The position numbers and the translations under genes were made by a program. From NCBI GenBank assembly GCA_043228905.1, contig JBHGNT010000016.1, forward strand, positions 15,190,001 through 15,254,000: 64,000 bases of DNA, given 5' to 3'. The stretch's first letter is position 1. Every line of letters begins with the position of its first letter. Positions 18,590-28,827 of this stretch are shown piece by piece. The notes below the pieces were generated by a model. It saw only the letters and a program-made list of their open reading frames with translations. It was not told the DNA's origin and searched no databases. Source of the stretch: Azolla caroliniana (taxonomy: Eukaryota; Polypodiophyta).

Positions 18590-18912
18590 CCGACCTAAGT
18601 AGGTTACACGATTAGAGCGCTTTTGTTAATTACACGCGTAAGATATAACAGTAAGTACAGAACGGAAATCAACACAGAAGTATAAACACCATACGCTCTA
18701 TTAATTATCCGCTGCTATTACAATGGGGTCCGGGCCTTTAAATAGGTTTCCGCCCCGTAGTACAAAACGGTGCCTATCGCACCTATTCGGGATCCGTCCA
18801 GATCTGGAACGGCATACCGTTTCCAGTCCGTCCGTCCACACTATGCTTATTTACAACCATACTTAATTAATTCCTTCACTCCGTATTTTGGACTCCTTGC
18901 CGGCCGGTAACA
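18590..18912 (-). repeat. D truncated 5' LTR (unit 1, 323 bp)
   Basis: Matches 14,536-14,858 of the 3' LTR; the inner 96 bp are missing. It ends at TAACA and is followed by the CAACC duplication and 59 bp of H sequence, which is the end of duplication unit 1. Confidence 0.9.
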
Positions 18913-18960
18913 CAACCGAAGAGGCGGGGGAGACCAACTGAATCAACCCCCAATCAATCT

Positions 18961-19665
18961 TCAAAAAGGCAGCAACTTCTTTGGCTGGACGGTCTCGACC
19001 GGCGGCGCGAGCAATGTTATCCACTGAGCTACGGCATGCCACAGCTTCCGGCCCTCCTTGCCGTCCTTTCCTCGTACCGTGTCGATTGCCGCGCACAAAC
19101 CGTCTCCAATCAACACCGGCCAATCCACCTTGATCCCTTCATAGGTGGCTATGATCATCCCTGCCCGATTTTTTGGCATGACAGGGGGTCGGGGGTACAC
19201 GTGGCCGTACTCATGGAGCACTCGAGCTATCTCCCTGAATAGCGGATCTTCGCCGCCCTGCGTTCGATAGCCTTTGCCGGCAACAGAGTACTCACCGAAA
19301 TATCGGATGAGTTGCTCCGAGGTTGGGTTATCGATCTGAAAAATACCTCCCTCCGGAAGGCCTGTTAGCGCACGGATCGCTTCCTCGGTGATGACTTCTG
19401 TGTTGAGCTCCTTGATGACCCGGTCGGCTTCTTTGTGCGGTGGTGCGTCCATGATGGTCAAGAACCCATCCGGTCCGTGTTGCCTAAGCCATTTCCTGGC
19501 CGCTTCCGACAGCGTTTGTGGCTCCATGTCTGCTTCGAGGTCGAGGAAAGATGGCGAGGTAGAGTGGTGATGAGAGTGAGGGCGAGAGAGAGAGAGTTCC
19601 GAACGTGGGGGTTCTCTGAGTGCAGGTTCGCGTTTGCTAAGCTTCCACTGCCTTGGTCCATCCAT
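18961..19665 (-). pseudogene. Truncated ORF3 copy in duplication unit 2
   Basis: The first 229 residues equal the intact ORF3 N-terminus. The frame then crosses the duplication junction at 18,976/18,977 and stops within H-derived sequence after five unrelated residues. It could in principle yield the N-terminal domain alone. Confidence 0.85.
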
Positions 19666-20536
19666 ACCGTTCCCGGACAGGTTCCCGGTATAGTGCCGGT
19701 GGGCTGCATAAACGGGTTATTTGGCATCGGTCCTTTATAGGGCTTTAGTCTAAATCTGTTGACCCACTTGCCTAGCACTTCATCGGCAAGTGTCCCTAAC
19801 TGATAGGACCCGTTGTATTCCCGTGTCAGCCAATACGGGCCTGTCCATCTAAACCGGAGTTTACCCGGCATCTTGCCCATCCTTGTTTGGAATACTAGCA
19901 CCGACTTTCCGATTTCGAACATCTTTTCATTACCTTTCCGGTGACGGTCAACGAACGCTTTCCGTCGTCGTTGCTCCAGTTCCATGTGTAGGATGTTGGC
20001 CAGCCGTTGCTCCTCCAGTTGGCATAGTGCTACTAGCCGCATTTCCTCCGACTCCTCTTCATTCAGCCGTTCCCGTAGTTGGATCCGTAAGCTTGGTACC
20101 TGAAATTCCACCGGCATGACCGCCTCTAAGCCGAACGCTAACCGGAACGGCGTTGTCCGGATACTTGTTTTGTATGCCGTTCGGTACGCCCATAGCGCGC
20201 TATGGAGCTTTGTATCCCAGTCCGTCCGGTTTTCATTGACGATTTTGCGGAGAATGTTCTGGAGCGTTTTGTTGGTTGACTCTGCTAACTCGTTTGCTTG
20301 TGGGTAGTACGGTGTGCTCCGTTTATGGACCATGGCATAGAACGTTGTTAAGCTTTCCACTACCTAGCCGAGGAAGTGCCCTCCTTGGTCGCTGATTAAT
20401 TCAATCGGACATCCATATCGGCACCAAATGTTTTCGTACAGGAATTTTGCTGTGGATGACGCGGTATTGTCTCTCAAGGCCTTAGCCTCCACCCATTTAG
20501 TGCAATAATCTGTTGCCACGATGACATAACAATTAC
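19458..20536 (-). pseudogene. D integrase remnant (unit 2)
   Basis: Second copy of the integrase remnant, offset by exactly 1,947 bp from the first, with the same TAG and the same fusion to the truncated LTR. It encodes the same protein over the open part. Confidence 0.85.
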
Positions 20537-20859
20537 CCGACCTAAGTAGGTTACACGATTAGAGCGCTTTTGTTAATTACACGCGTAAGATATAACAGTA
20601 AGTACAGAACGGAAATCAACACAGAAGTATAAACACCATACGCTCTATTAATTATCCGCTGCTATTACAATGGGGTCCGGGCCTTTAAATAGGTTTCCGC
20701 CCCGTAGTACAAAACGGTGCCTATCGCACCTATTCGGGATCCGTCCAGATCTGGAACGGCATACCGTTTCCAGTCCGTCCGTCCACACTATGCTTATTTA
20801 CAACCATACTTAATTAATTCCTTCACTCCGTATTTTGGACTCCTTGCCGGCCGGTAACA
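20537..20859 (-). repeat. D truncated 5' LTR (unit 2) at D's right boundary
   Basis: Copy of 18,590-18,912. It is followed by CAACC (20,860-20,864) and then by continuous H sequence, so this is the true outer end of D. Confidence 0.9.
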
Positions 20860-22240
20860 CAACCGAAGAGGCGGGGGAGACCAACTGAATCAACCCCCAA
20901 TCAATCTTCAAAAAGGCAGCAACTCCTTGCTAAAGAACGTGAATGGAAGAAGGCGGTGGAGGAAGAACAAAAGAAATTAGCTGAAAGCCTCTGGCGAGCC
21001 GAAGAAAGCCTGCGAAAAGGTTATAAGCATATGACCAACTGAAGGAAGAAAAAGAAAAACTCCTGCAGGAAAAGGAAAAACTCCGGCGCTCAGCCGAAGT
21101 AGAGATTGAGCGACTCAGGGAAGAGGTCTGACAACAAAAGGACTAGGAAGACCGTGCTTGCCATCTGATCAATCAAAGGCTGAAACAAAAAACGGATGAC
21201 TTTGATCAGCTGCACCGGGATCACAAACACTTTGATGCAGAACACAAGAAATTGATCACCGAAAGTGACCGCAACAGGAGAAGTTACGAGAACTTTGGGA
21301 TGAGGTTAACCGGACTGCGGCGACCCTGGCGGAGGAATAGTCGAAGGGGGCTGAAGTAGCGAAAAGACTGGTGAAAGAACGAATGGAGCTCACCCGGCAG
21401 CACTATGAGGAAAAAGAACGCGCTACAATGGCTCTGAACAAAGTTCAGACTACCTATCAGACACAGTTCATGCACTACAAAAGCCAAGAAGCGGTAACCT
21501 CGTGCCTTATCAAACAATTGAAAGACGAAAAACAAGCCGTGGAGAATAAGTCGAAGATGGGGATGGGGGGAATTTGTGATCTGGTGCTGACATGGAGAAA
21601 CCGGACGAAGAGACTGGTGGAAGAAAGTTCAGTTCAATGGTGGTCTAAATGGGCTACGTAGGTAGCGGAGTTACAATTACTGAGAGCGGATGCGGAGAAT
21701 CGGAGGAAGGACGACGACGATTTCTATAAACTAGACGGGGAGAACATTGTAGCCATAAGGGAGGAATTGTCAGATGACTTCCTATCGTTAGCTGGGGAAC
21801 AATTGGTAGCGGTGAGGCGATTGGTGGAACAACTGAACGACGACCAGTTGGTTACACAACTCCAGTTCGAGCGGTATGAACGAGAATGGTGACGACAAGA
21901 GGTGGCCAGAAGAACTGCGGCGATCAATATCAGTGACGAAGAGCAGTCTTCGGATCAGGCGCCGAATGAAGCCAGAATTGGGGGAAGCCAGCTGAACAAA
22001 ACTCTAGAAGAGCAGCCGAAGGATGAAAACCTGCACACCGGAAACCATCAGCAGGAGGAGCCCAAACCAACAGAACTAGAACCGGAAGCCTCGAGACCAG
22101 TGGAACCGAAGAGACCAAAGCAGCAGGAGCAACAACAACAACAACAACAGGAGTAGGAGCAGCAATAGACGACGGAGCAACTACCCGATGAGCATTTAGA
22201 ACCCTTGGACCAGAGCATTCTGGACATTTTGGAGGAAGAT
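20860..22240 (+). pseudogene. H ORF3, coiled-coil part (part 2)
   Basis: Resumes after D in the frame PKRRGRP...SSKRQQLLAKEREW and follows the D ORF3 order, but lacks about 300 residues of the linker and first coil. Several stops and frameshifts are present (for example near 21,041, 21,131, 21,339 and 21,660). The conserved QWWSKWA...VAELQLLRADAENRR block lies at about 21,635-21,705. The tail is Gln-rich with two TAG codons (22,156 and 22,168), then LEPLDQSILDILEE. Confidence 0.8.
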
Positions 22241-22296
22241 TGAAGGGCGAACCGTGGGATTCGATGTACAAGGTACTGTCCCATGGGCGTGCCATG

Positions 22297-22678
22297 TGTT
22301 GATCGGCAAAGACTTAAAAGCCGGATAAAGTCCAGAATGGGAAAGGGATAATTATTTTAGAACCAGGACTTGTTATCTATAATTATTATATTTTGAGAAG
22401 CGAACGAACAGACCCAGAATCGGTATGCCGAAATGGATCCGGACCGGTTCGTGGCCGGTTGCCGGTTGGCACCGGTTCGTAACCCAGAGCCCGTGACCTA
22501 TAAAAGGACCCGGTTAGATTGTAATCAGATAGTAGTTTATTAATGAAAGTGTTGTTGTTCTACATCTTGTTTAATCTTTGAAGCTTTAGTTAATTATTGT
22601 TCTATGCTTAATAGAATCTATCTTACGCGTGTATTACGATCATTAACCATGCCGGTTAGTAGTCGGATAGGAATACGT
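22297..22678 (+). repeat. H 3' LTR, left half
   Basis: Starts TGTTGATCGG directly after the GGGCGTGCCATG motif shared with D. It contains a TATA box (CCTATAAAAGG, 22,497-22,507) and CTTACGCGTGTA near its break. It is interrupted by element A at TACGT. Confidence 0.85.
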
Positions 22679-23377
22679 TGTCGTGCCTTTTGGCTCTTGA
22701 TCGTTGCGTGAGTCGGGTGGGAACCACTGAGGTTTTGGACTAGGAGAAAGAAGAATATGAGATAAGGCTAGTAATGAATAGGTGGAGAGGTAAGTTATGA
22801 ATCTCGTGAATCCCACGAGTTTACTGTATTTAATCAATATTTCGATAGTAAGAGACAATTTAGATGACAAATTCATGAATCCCACGAATATATTATATTG
22901 GTCAATCCTTACAAAATAATCAACAACCATATACATCTTCCCCTCCTTATATAAGGATGGGAGAGACTAAACATAGCTTCCAAGTTTTTCTAAACTGTTC
23001 ATGCACACTAAATGTGCATGAGTTGCTTTTTCCACTATGCTTTTATTTCCTAAATATAGTGCTCATGCACACTAGATGTGCGCGAGTATTTTTTTTTATT
23101 GGTTTATATTTTTCTTGTAAATAAAGTATTCACGCACTCTAAAATAAAAGGTAGGCATAAATAAAAGTCTTATACCTATTAAATCTATATTTACAACACT
23201 TAAGATAAGATAATACAATGGTAAAGTTTTGGTTTACTTACATGGAGGTACAAGGTTCGAATCCTACCCTATGCATGTAACAAATATTTTAATATTTTCT
23301 TTTATTTATATATATGTACTTAAATCGGATATATTATTTTTACATTTTTCACATAGTGTGTGGACTACACTACGACA
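22679..23377 (-). repeat. A 3' LTR (about 699 bp)
   Basis: Plus-sense TGTCGTGCC...CTACGACA. It contains a tRNA-like stretch on the + strand (GGTTCGAATCC at 23,254-23,264). It shares the GAGGTNTTGGACTAGG word with the other LTR. Confidence 0.75.
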
Positions 23378-23433
23378 CTCGCCCCCTCCGAACCCACACA
23401 TCCTCCGGTATGTGCCGAAGTTCCTGATGCATG

Positions 23434-24870
23434 TTATTTGTCTTCATCCGTAGCACTCTCCGATTCTCCCCTTATGTCAACTACGAGTTGTAGTCCACTT
23501 TCATCGCTTTCCGTATCACCGCGATCTTTGTCCGGTTGCTCCTTGATGTCGGTCTTGTCTAGGGTTACATAGGGTTCTTCGTCAGTCCACTTCTTGAAAA
23601 TCTTCACCTGTTTCCCTGCTATAGGCAACCATAGTATTGTTCCATCCAACTCGCATAGGCAGTAAGTTTCGTTGTCGAAAACTTTCCGAACCTCGTATGG
23701 CCTGAACCACCTTTTCACGAACTTCCATATCGTTGTATGTCGATGATCCAGACTACTATCATAGACAATCACCCAATCTCCTTCTTCAATCTTCCGCGGT
23801 TGTAGTTGATGCTTTGTGTCGAATTGGCTTTTGTTCTGGAATCGTGCTTCCTGTTGTCGGCGTGTTGCTTCCGCTATGTCTTCCGGACTTCCCTCCAGTT
23901 GTCGTATCCGGACCGCTAGTAGTTCTTCCCGGCTCATCTCTTCCTTCCACGACAGCATTGTCCATGTCGTAATTTCGGTTTCTGTCGGCATTACCGGTGC
24001 TTGTCCGGTCATGAGTTCGGCCGACATAAAACCGGTCACGGAACTATGCGTCGTACGATCTGCCCATAGTGCATACGGGAGTATCTGCGGCCAATCCTTC
24101 ACCCTTTCGTCACATGCTTTTGCAAGTGCTTTGACGATTGAACAATGTCCTCGTTCGATCTTCCCGCTGGCTTCCGGATTGTATGCCATTGTTAGTGTTA
24201 ACTGAACTCCATGTTTGGTGAAGAATTCCCTAGCTTTATCAAAGTCGAGTTCTCCCCGATCCGCAATCACTTGTCCTACGCACCCGTACCTACAAAACAC
24301 TTCTTCCAAAAGAAATTGGCATACCGCAGAACACGTTTTCCTCCGTAGCGCTCAACCTTCTACTTGGTTTGTGAGATCTTCCTGAGCTAACACCAAGTAC
24401 TTCTTTTGTCCGATCTCGGTAGGCATGGCTACAATGTCGACCATCCATTTGAAGTTGACTATCGGTGAGAATGTCGGATGTAACTCATCTCGGTGTCGAA
24501 CCCGGGAGTAGACTTGGCATTTCTTGCAGCTTTACGTGAACTCCGTGACATCTTTGTACATATTCTTCCACCAATATCTTTTCTTGATCTTCACAAATGT
24601 TGCCCATATTCCCCGATGTCCAGCCCAATCAGATTCGTGAAATTTGGACATTATCTGGTTTCGTTGCTCTTTTGTCCCGACTACTTGAAGTGGTATGCCA
24701 TCCGGTCTTTTCGGCTCCCTCCATATTAATCCATTTTTCAAGAAGAACTTTTGGACTTGCCGCTTCTTACTTCGGATCTCGGCTCTCTTCTCTTTATTGT
24801 CCGATGATTCCTTGATTTCTTGTAGCACTTTCTAGAATTCTTCTTCTTGTAGCAAGCTTTCTTGTAGCAA
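23434..24870 (-). pseudogene. A integrase
   Basis: Covers the zinc-finger region (FHESDWAGHRG...CKKCQ, 24,540-24,660), the core with WMVDIVAMPTEIG (Asp), VIADRGELDFDKA (Asp) and NPEASGKIERGH (Glu), and the C-terminal part (KIEEGDWVIVYDSSLD...WFRPYEV...CELDGT). The 3' 876 bp are an open frame (24,309-23,434). Stops near 24,529 and 24,350 break the upstream part. The C-terminus is acidic with no chromodomain. Confidence 0.8.
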
Positions 24871-24879
24871 GCTTTCTCC

Positions 24880-25672
24880 CTCGTATTCTTCTTCCCGGAA
24901 TTCTCAGATTACGTTCACCCGCCATATGTGCTCCGAAGCAAAGTAGTCTTCGAAAACTTCTTCATTATCGGATTCGGTTATGTCATCTCCGAATCACGCC
25001 CTTGATAGCATATCCGCTACCTCGTTGTCTTTTCCGGAGATGTGTCGTACCTCCGGATTAAGTGACTTAACATATGCAATCCACCTTAGCATAGCCACAT
25101 CCGGTATAATACAACACCGCATCATCCTGAGTATCGGAAGACAATCCGTTTTCTATCACTACTTCCCATAATTCTCTTTTGACTTGTGCATAGCCGCGTT
25201 GCCTTTCGTTGAGAACCTTTGCTCCGAATCGGATTGGATATCGTGAACCATCTGAGTGGGCTTGATTGATGACCCATCCGATTCCGGTTGGACTTGTGTC
25301 AACCGTTATTATGATCGGTCAGTCATAGCTCGGCTTCTTAAGTGATTCCACCCTCCGTAGTGTTTTCTTAAGCTTCTTCATGGCTTTGGTATGTTCCGGT
25401 CTCCATTCGAACTTCTTACCCTTCCGCAACAAGTGATAGAGTGGGTCCGCAATATGTGCATAGTGCAGAATCCATATGTGATAGAATGCACATGCTCCAA
25501 GAAACCTTCGGACTTCGGATTGTGACTCGGATACTTCTTTCATAGCTTGAATCGCATCGATCTTCGTTGGTGACGGTCTTCGGCCGTAGGGCCCAAATAG
25601 ATGTCCGACTACCAATATTTCTTCTTGTTCGAATGCCATTTTCTCTCCGGTCTCACGTTGGCGCACGTGCAC
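24880..25672 (-). pseudogene. A reverse transcriptase end and RNase H remnant
   Basis: An open piece (25,672-25,319) holds the RT connection region (EILVVGHLFGPYGRRPSPTK, RRFLGACAFYHIW, ADPLYHLLRKGKKFEW) matching element B. RNase H-like sequence (TSPTGIGWVINQ, IRFGAKVL) follows with stops down to about 24,880. The RT fingers and the YxDD palm are absent. Confidence 0.8.
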
Positions 25673-25832
25673 AACCGCCGAAGTCTCTAGAATAGGTGTG
25701 GGGATATCCTTTCATCCTCGATCTTCTTCCTCCTTGTGTTGGGCCTTCGTCTTCCCATCACCACCTTCCGTCTCTCCAGTCTCACGTTGGCACACGGGCG
25801 CAACCGCCAAAGTCTCTGGAATAAGTGTGGAC
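25650..25832. repeat. Imperfect direct repeat of about 58 bp, 118 bp apart, within A
   Basis: The segments 25,654-25,710 and 25,772-25,830 are related (CGGTCTCACGTTGGCGCACG and a close variant). They sit where gag C-terminal sequence meets the truncated RT, so the missing RT segment may have been lost by recombination around them. Confidence 0.65.
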
Positions 25833-26950
25833 AAAGTCTCGACATGACTATCCGCCGTCGACTCATCCACAGCCACCTCCAACTCGATGTCGTTTTTCAT
25901 GGCTACCTCCTCAATCACGTCGGACTCAAACCCTTTATCTCCCTCGATCATGAAAGCTTTTCTCATGCTTGCACCTTCATCACCCGATGTTTCGTACACA
26001 ATGCGTGTTCCAAAACATTTATCCTCCCTCGAAGTGGCGTTCGCCGTCCTCGAGTCATCGGCCTCCTCCTTGGCCGTCGTTTCTTCATAAGACAAGAAGG
26101 TGACTTGTTTCGCACCTTCTCTCTCGATACTGTCATACCAAACCTAAGCCTTTGTATCGGCCACTTCATTAACCCGCATTTGTTGGGAGGTCTCTTCTTC
26201 CTCGATCATCATTCGCCTCGGTTTTGTCTCCCTTTTAAGCTTCATTTCTTTTGTTGGTGGCACGTTTTTGCATCTCGTCCCTCTCCGATCATTCCTCATG
26301 GGCCGTCTTGTTGTTGTCAATATTCTCGCTCGCCCCTTATCGTGTAGTCGTCATACACTTTCCACTTTGCTCCAATCCTCGATGAAGCCATTTGCACCGT
26401 CATCTTCTTCGAGTTTGAGGCCGATGAACATCCTTTTCATTCGATCGATTGACTTCACAAACATAAGGACCTTATCGACCCCCACCAATCTTTGTTCCTG
26501 TTCCGAGAGTTGAGAAAAACGATGCTCGCAGTCTGTGTCGCACCTAAGTGGGTCTTCGCCGATGTCACCCATTGGTCGAAGTTGTGCCGATCTCGTCCCT
26601 TCAGTCTCTCATAGCCTTATTCCTCCAATAGAGCCTTCTCGAAAGTCGCCCACGAATCATGAGCTTCTAGAAGCTCTTTTACATCTTTGAAGATCGGTTT
26701 AGACACCACTTGACAAAATTACTCCAACCTCATAACTTCATCCACACCTCTTGAATCCATCTCCGCATTGTAGACTTTTAGAAAACTTTGGACTTCGGCG
26801 CCGTTGAAATATCTCACTTGCTTGACTACCCTCTCAACGGCTTGTTGGGCTTCATTTCGTCTTTTCCCTTCTCTCAAAAACTCCATCATTCTTTTTGACA
26901 TTGCCTCCATGAGATATTCACCATCCATCTTCGTCCTTCTCTTCATGTCG
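25712..26950 (-). pseudogene. A gag remnant
   Basis: Broken into pieces: 26,950-26,720 (MKRRTKMDGEYLMEAMSK...FNGAEVQSFLKVYNAEM), 26,572-26,351 (RFSQLSEQEQRLVGVDKVLMFVKSIDRM, matching B gag) and an acidic stretch 26,095-25,712. Frames change between pieces. This is the first coding region after the primer site, as expected for gag. Confidence 0.7.
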
Positions 26951-26964
26951 GGTTCACCAAATGA

Positions 26965-27589
26965 TGTCGTGAAGATTCGCGCGTGCATGTGCTACTCGAG
27001 CGACCACCGAGGTCTTGGACTAGGGAGGACGTTCGCGGAATTATCGAAGAGATGACGATCAATGTAAGATTGGATGAAATTTGTTCACTTGAGAAGAAGA
27101 AAGGTTGTACACTTGAGAAGTAGAAAAATATGAAGAAGATAAAGATGAATATAATTATATTGATGATAGTGGTGTTGGTGATATCACATATTGAGCCCCC
27201 CTTTACACAAGCTCCACTAGGGTTTTTATAGCTCTCTTCATGCACAAAACCATGGGTTTAGAACCATGTTTTTGGGTACACGGTTTTGCTTATGACATGC
27301 ACAATCCATGGGTTTAGAACCATGGTTTTGTGCACATGGTTTTCTTTGGTTGTTTCGTCTATAATTTGTATATGAAAAGGAAATACATAAAATCTACACT
27401 ATATGATAGTTGTCCTAGTGGTAAGGCAAACATCTTATATCTTAGAGGTGCAAGGTTCAAACCTTGCTTGCACCCTTCTGTATGAACCCAAGTGCAACTA
27501 GGCCTTTAGGCTTATTTGCTAAGTGCATGTGCAATGTTGCACATCCTTGGTTTATTCGTTTCACACCGTAGCCGAAAATCGTGACGACA
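26965..27589 (-). repeat. A 5' LTR (about 625 bp)
   Basis: Plus-sense TGTCGTGAAG...GTGACGACA, next to the primer site on the inner side. It contains two ATGGGTTTAGAACCATG-type repeats (27,251 and 27,309) and a tRNA-like stretch with GGTTCAAACC at 27,454-27,463. Confidence 0.75.
27402..27473 (+). other. tRNA-like stretch in the A 5' LTR
   Basis: TGTCCTAGTGGTAAGGCA resembles an A box, and CAAGGTTCAAACCTTG includes a B-box with a short T-stem-like hairpin. It lies antisense to element A. Confidence 0.45.
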
Positions 27590-27694
27590 ACGTTTGTATC
27601 ATGGTCTACGCCTACACCACTTGCACCACCCCTTTGGTGAACTGTCCTAGAGGGACACACTGTGTTAGGGCTAGTTTGGTCCCAAGGAGTAACA
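27590..27694 (+). repeat. H 3' LTR, right half
   Basis: Begins with the ACGT duplication, then carries CACCCCTTTGGTGAA and CTGTGTTAGGGC, which match the end of D's LTR, and finishes GGAGTAACA. The next five bases, CTTCA, would be the 3' target duplication of H; the 5' partner is lost. Confidence 0.85.
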
Positions 27695-28224
27695 CTTCAT
27701 AGGTCGGTCTGACAAGTTCTCAAACGACCTATTTATGAAAGGACATGCGAAAACATAAGTTAGGTGGTTACCTGGATTAAGGCTGTATATTAAAATATAC
27801 ATAAGTAGACGAAGACAAAAACTAGCAAGCGATTTCTGGTAAACTATAAATATCAATCTTATATTGAGTGAACATGATAGTCCTTTATTCGGAAAATAAT
27901 TCTAGTAAGGCCTATTCAACTTCGAAAATTATATATCTTAATAATTATACAAGGATATGTATCATATTGAAGGGTAGGTATGGCTTATATTGATTCCATA
28001 TCCATATTTTAGAGAATTTGCATATGACAGACTTAAATTTGGTATCATACAGGTAATTCGTGGGTTATTTTCTATTATTTTAAGCTATTATAGGTCATTA
28101 AACCTTTTTAAGTAAGGCCGCTAGTTACAAAATATAGCAAATGTCACTAAAAAAGTCTGAATTGGACATAAAATTTGGTATCATTTCACACATATACTAA
28201 ATTGTTCCCCCAAAGACACAATAT
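27695..28224. other. AT-rich sequence without a gene
   Basis: No coding or repeat structure that I recognise. It lies between the end of H and the palindromic array at 28,225, and may be pre-insertion flank. Confidence 0.5.
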
Positions 28225-28349
28225 TCCTGTTTAAATTTTGTGTTTTATATAGTAACTCAATACGCCGTATCGAGTTCCTGTATAAAGTTCATGTTTTATA
28301 AGGAACTCAATACAGGGTATCGAGTTCATGTATAAAACACATACTTTAC
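28225..28349. repeat. Palindromic array, left piece (core TATCGAGTTCCTG)
   Basis: Alternating CGTATCGAGTTCCTGTATAAA and its complement form hairpins of about 13-20 bp arms. The same units resume at 35,442 and at 44,331. Elements C and B are inserted into what was one array. Confidence 0.85.
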
Positions 28350-28820
28350 TGTTAAGCGTCTATTACTAATCAATAGACCAAATCAAGTAAAAAGGAAGAA
28401 AATAGATTGGATAGAAGAACCCGTTCCACCCGACCACCCCCGAGCTATGATCTAGACATAGCCAACCTACCACCGACGTCCCATACCGCCGGATATTAGG
28501 ATGACTAATACCTTGGAAGAGATAAACACGATCGTCGAGATGAAAGCCTAGCCCGCACCACCGGTGTCTACGACAGCAGCCTTCCGACGTGATTCCTATG
28601 AGGGTAGCTAAGCCTCATATTTATACCTTTTCCTAGGCCCCTTGAATAGATGTGCCTTTCTAAAAGGCTCTCTATTCATTGGTTGTCTAAATCATGATAG
28701 TGCATGCACATATCATTCATTCTATCCAATCATTAGTCCCCTTTTTAATAATAGTGAACATACCCTTCACTAATGTAAATATTAGTGACCTACCCTCACC
28801 AACGTTATGTGTACATAACA
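28350..28820 (-). repeat. C 3' LTR (471 bp)
   Basis: Same length as the 5' LTR and nearly identical to it (for example GCGTC/GAGTC near the start). It holds a - strand TATAAATATG near 28,616-28,625. Confidence 0.95.
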
Positions 28821-28827
28821 TACTCCC

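Larger units (their letters stand above)
14440..20859 (-). mobile_element. D: internally deleted gypsy element with a third ORF, nested in H
   Basis: Flanked by CAACC at 14,435-14,439 and 20,860-20,864. On the - strand the order is a truncated 5' LTR, end of integrase, ORF3, 3' LTR. The 3' LTR (14,440-14,858) is whole: 419 bp, TGTTAC...TAACA. The 5' LTR lacks about 96 bp of its inner end, and primer site, gag, protease, reverse transcriptase and the integrase N-terminus are all absent. That single deletion joins mid-integrase to the LTR at about 18,589. The 5' side is present twice through a later 1,947-bp tandem duplication. The LTR copies differ at about three visible sites in some 320 bp, so D is fairly young. 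Confidence 0.9.
17030..20923. repeat. 1,947-bp tandem duplication (two units)
   Basis: Unit 1 is 17,030-18,976 and unit 2 is 18,977-20,923. Each contains the ORF3 start, the integrase end, the truncated LTR and 64 bp of H flank (from CAACCGAAG). The junction shows only CT as microhomology. I see one difference between units (GCGCACTATG at about 18,250, GCGCGCTATG at about 20,197). The duplication happened after D inserted, because H sequence is included, or it is an assembly error. Confidence 0.9.
22679..27589 (-). mobile_element. A: degenerate gypsy element nested in the H 3' LTR
   Basis: Bounded by TGTCGT...ACGACA ends and a 4-bp ACGT duplication (22,675-22,678 and 27,590-27,593). The outer LTR halves of H join perfectly across it. 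On the - strand it has a 5' LTR (27,589-26,965), a primer site TTTGGTGAACCCGAC (about 26,948-26,962), gag, a partial polymerase, integrase, a purine tract GGAGGGGGCGAG and a 3' LTR (23,377-22,679). Much of reverse transcriptase is missing. Pol is closely related to element B. The two LTRs differ strongly in length (699 and 625 bp) and sequence, which is unexpected for one insertion. Confidence 0.85.
13212..27694 (+). mobile_element. H: 5'-truncated gypsy element with a third ORF, split by elements D and A
   Basis: H is pieced together from four parts: 13,212-14,439 (end of integrase and start of ORF3), 20,860-22,296 (rest of ORF3), 22,297-22,678 and 27,594-27,694 (two halves of its 3' LTR). 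The ORF3 reading stops at a GAGCCGATACAACC end at 14,439 and resumes at CAACCGAAGAGG at 20,860, where D has its CAACC duplication. The 3' LTR starts TGTTGATCGG and ends GGAGTAACA. Its two halves align with one continuous stretch of D's LTR (shared words CTTACGCGTGTA, CCTTTGGTGAA, TGTGTTAGG), which proves that A is nested in it. The 5' LTR, gag, protease, reverse transcriptase and most of integrase are missing. Confidence 0.85.

Noticed and set aside
23205-23270. Functional tRNA genes at the B-box-like stretches
   Set aside because: No acceptor stem or full cloverleaf can be formed at any of the sites.
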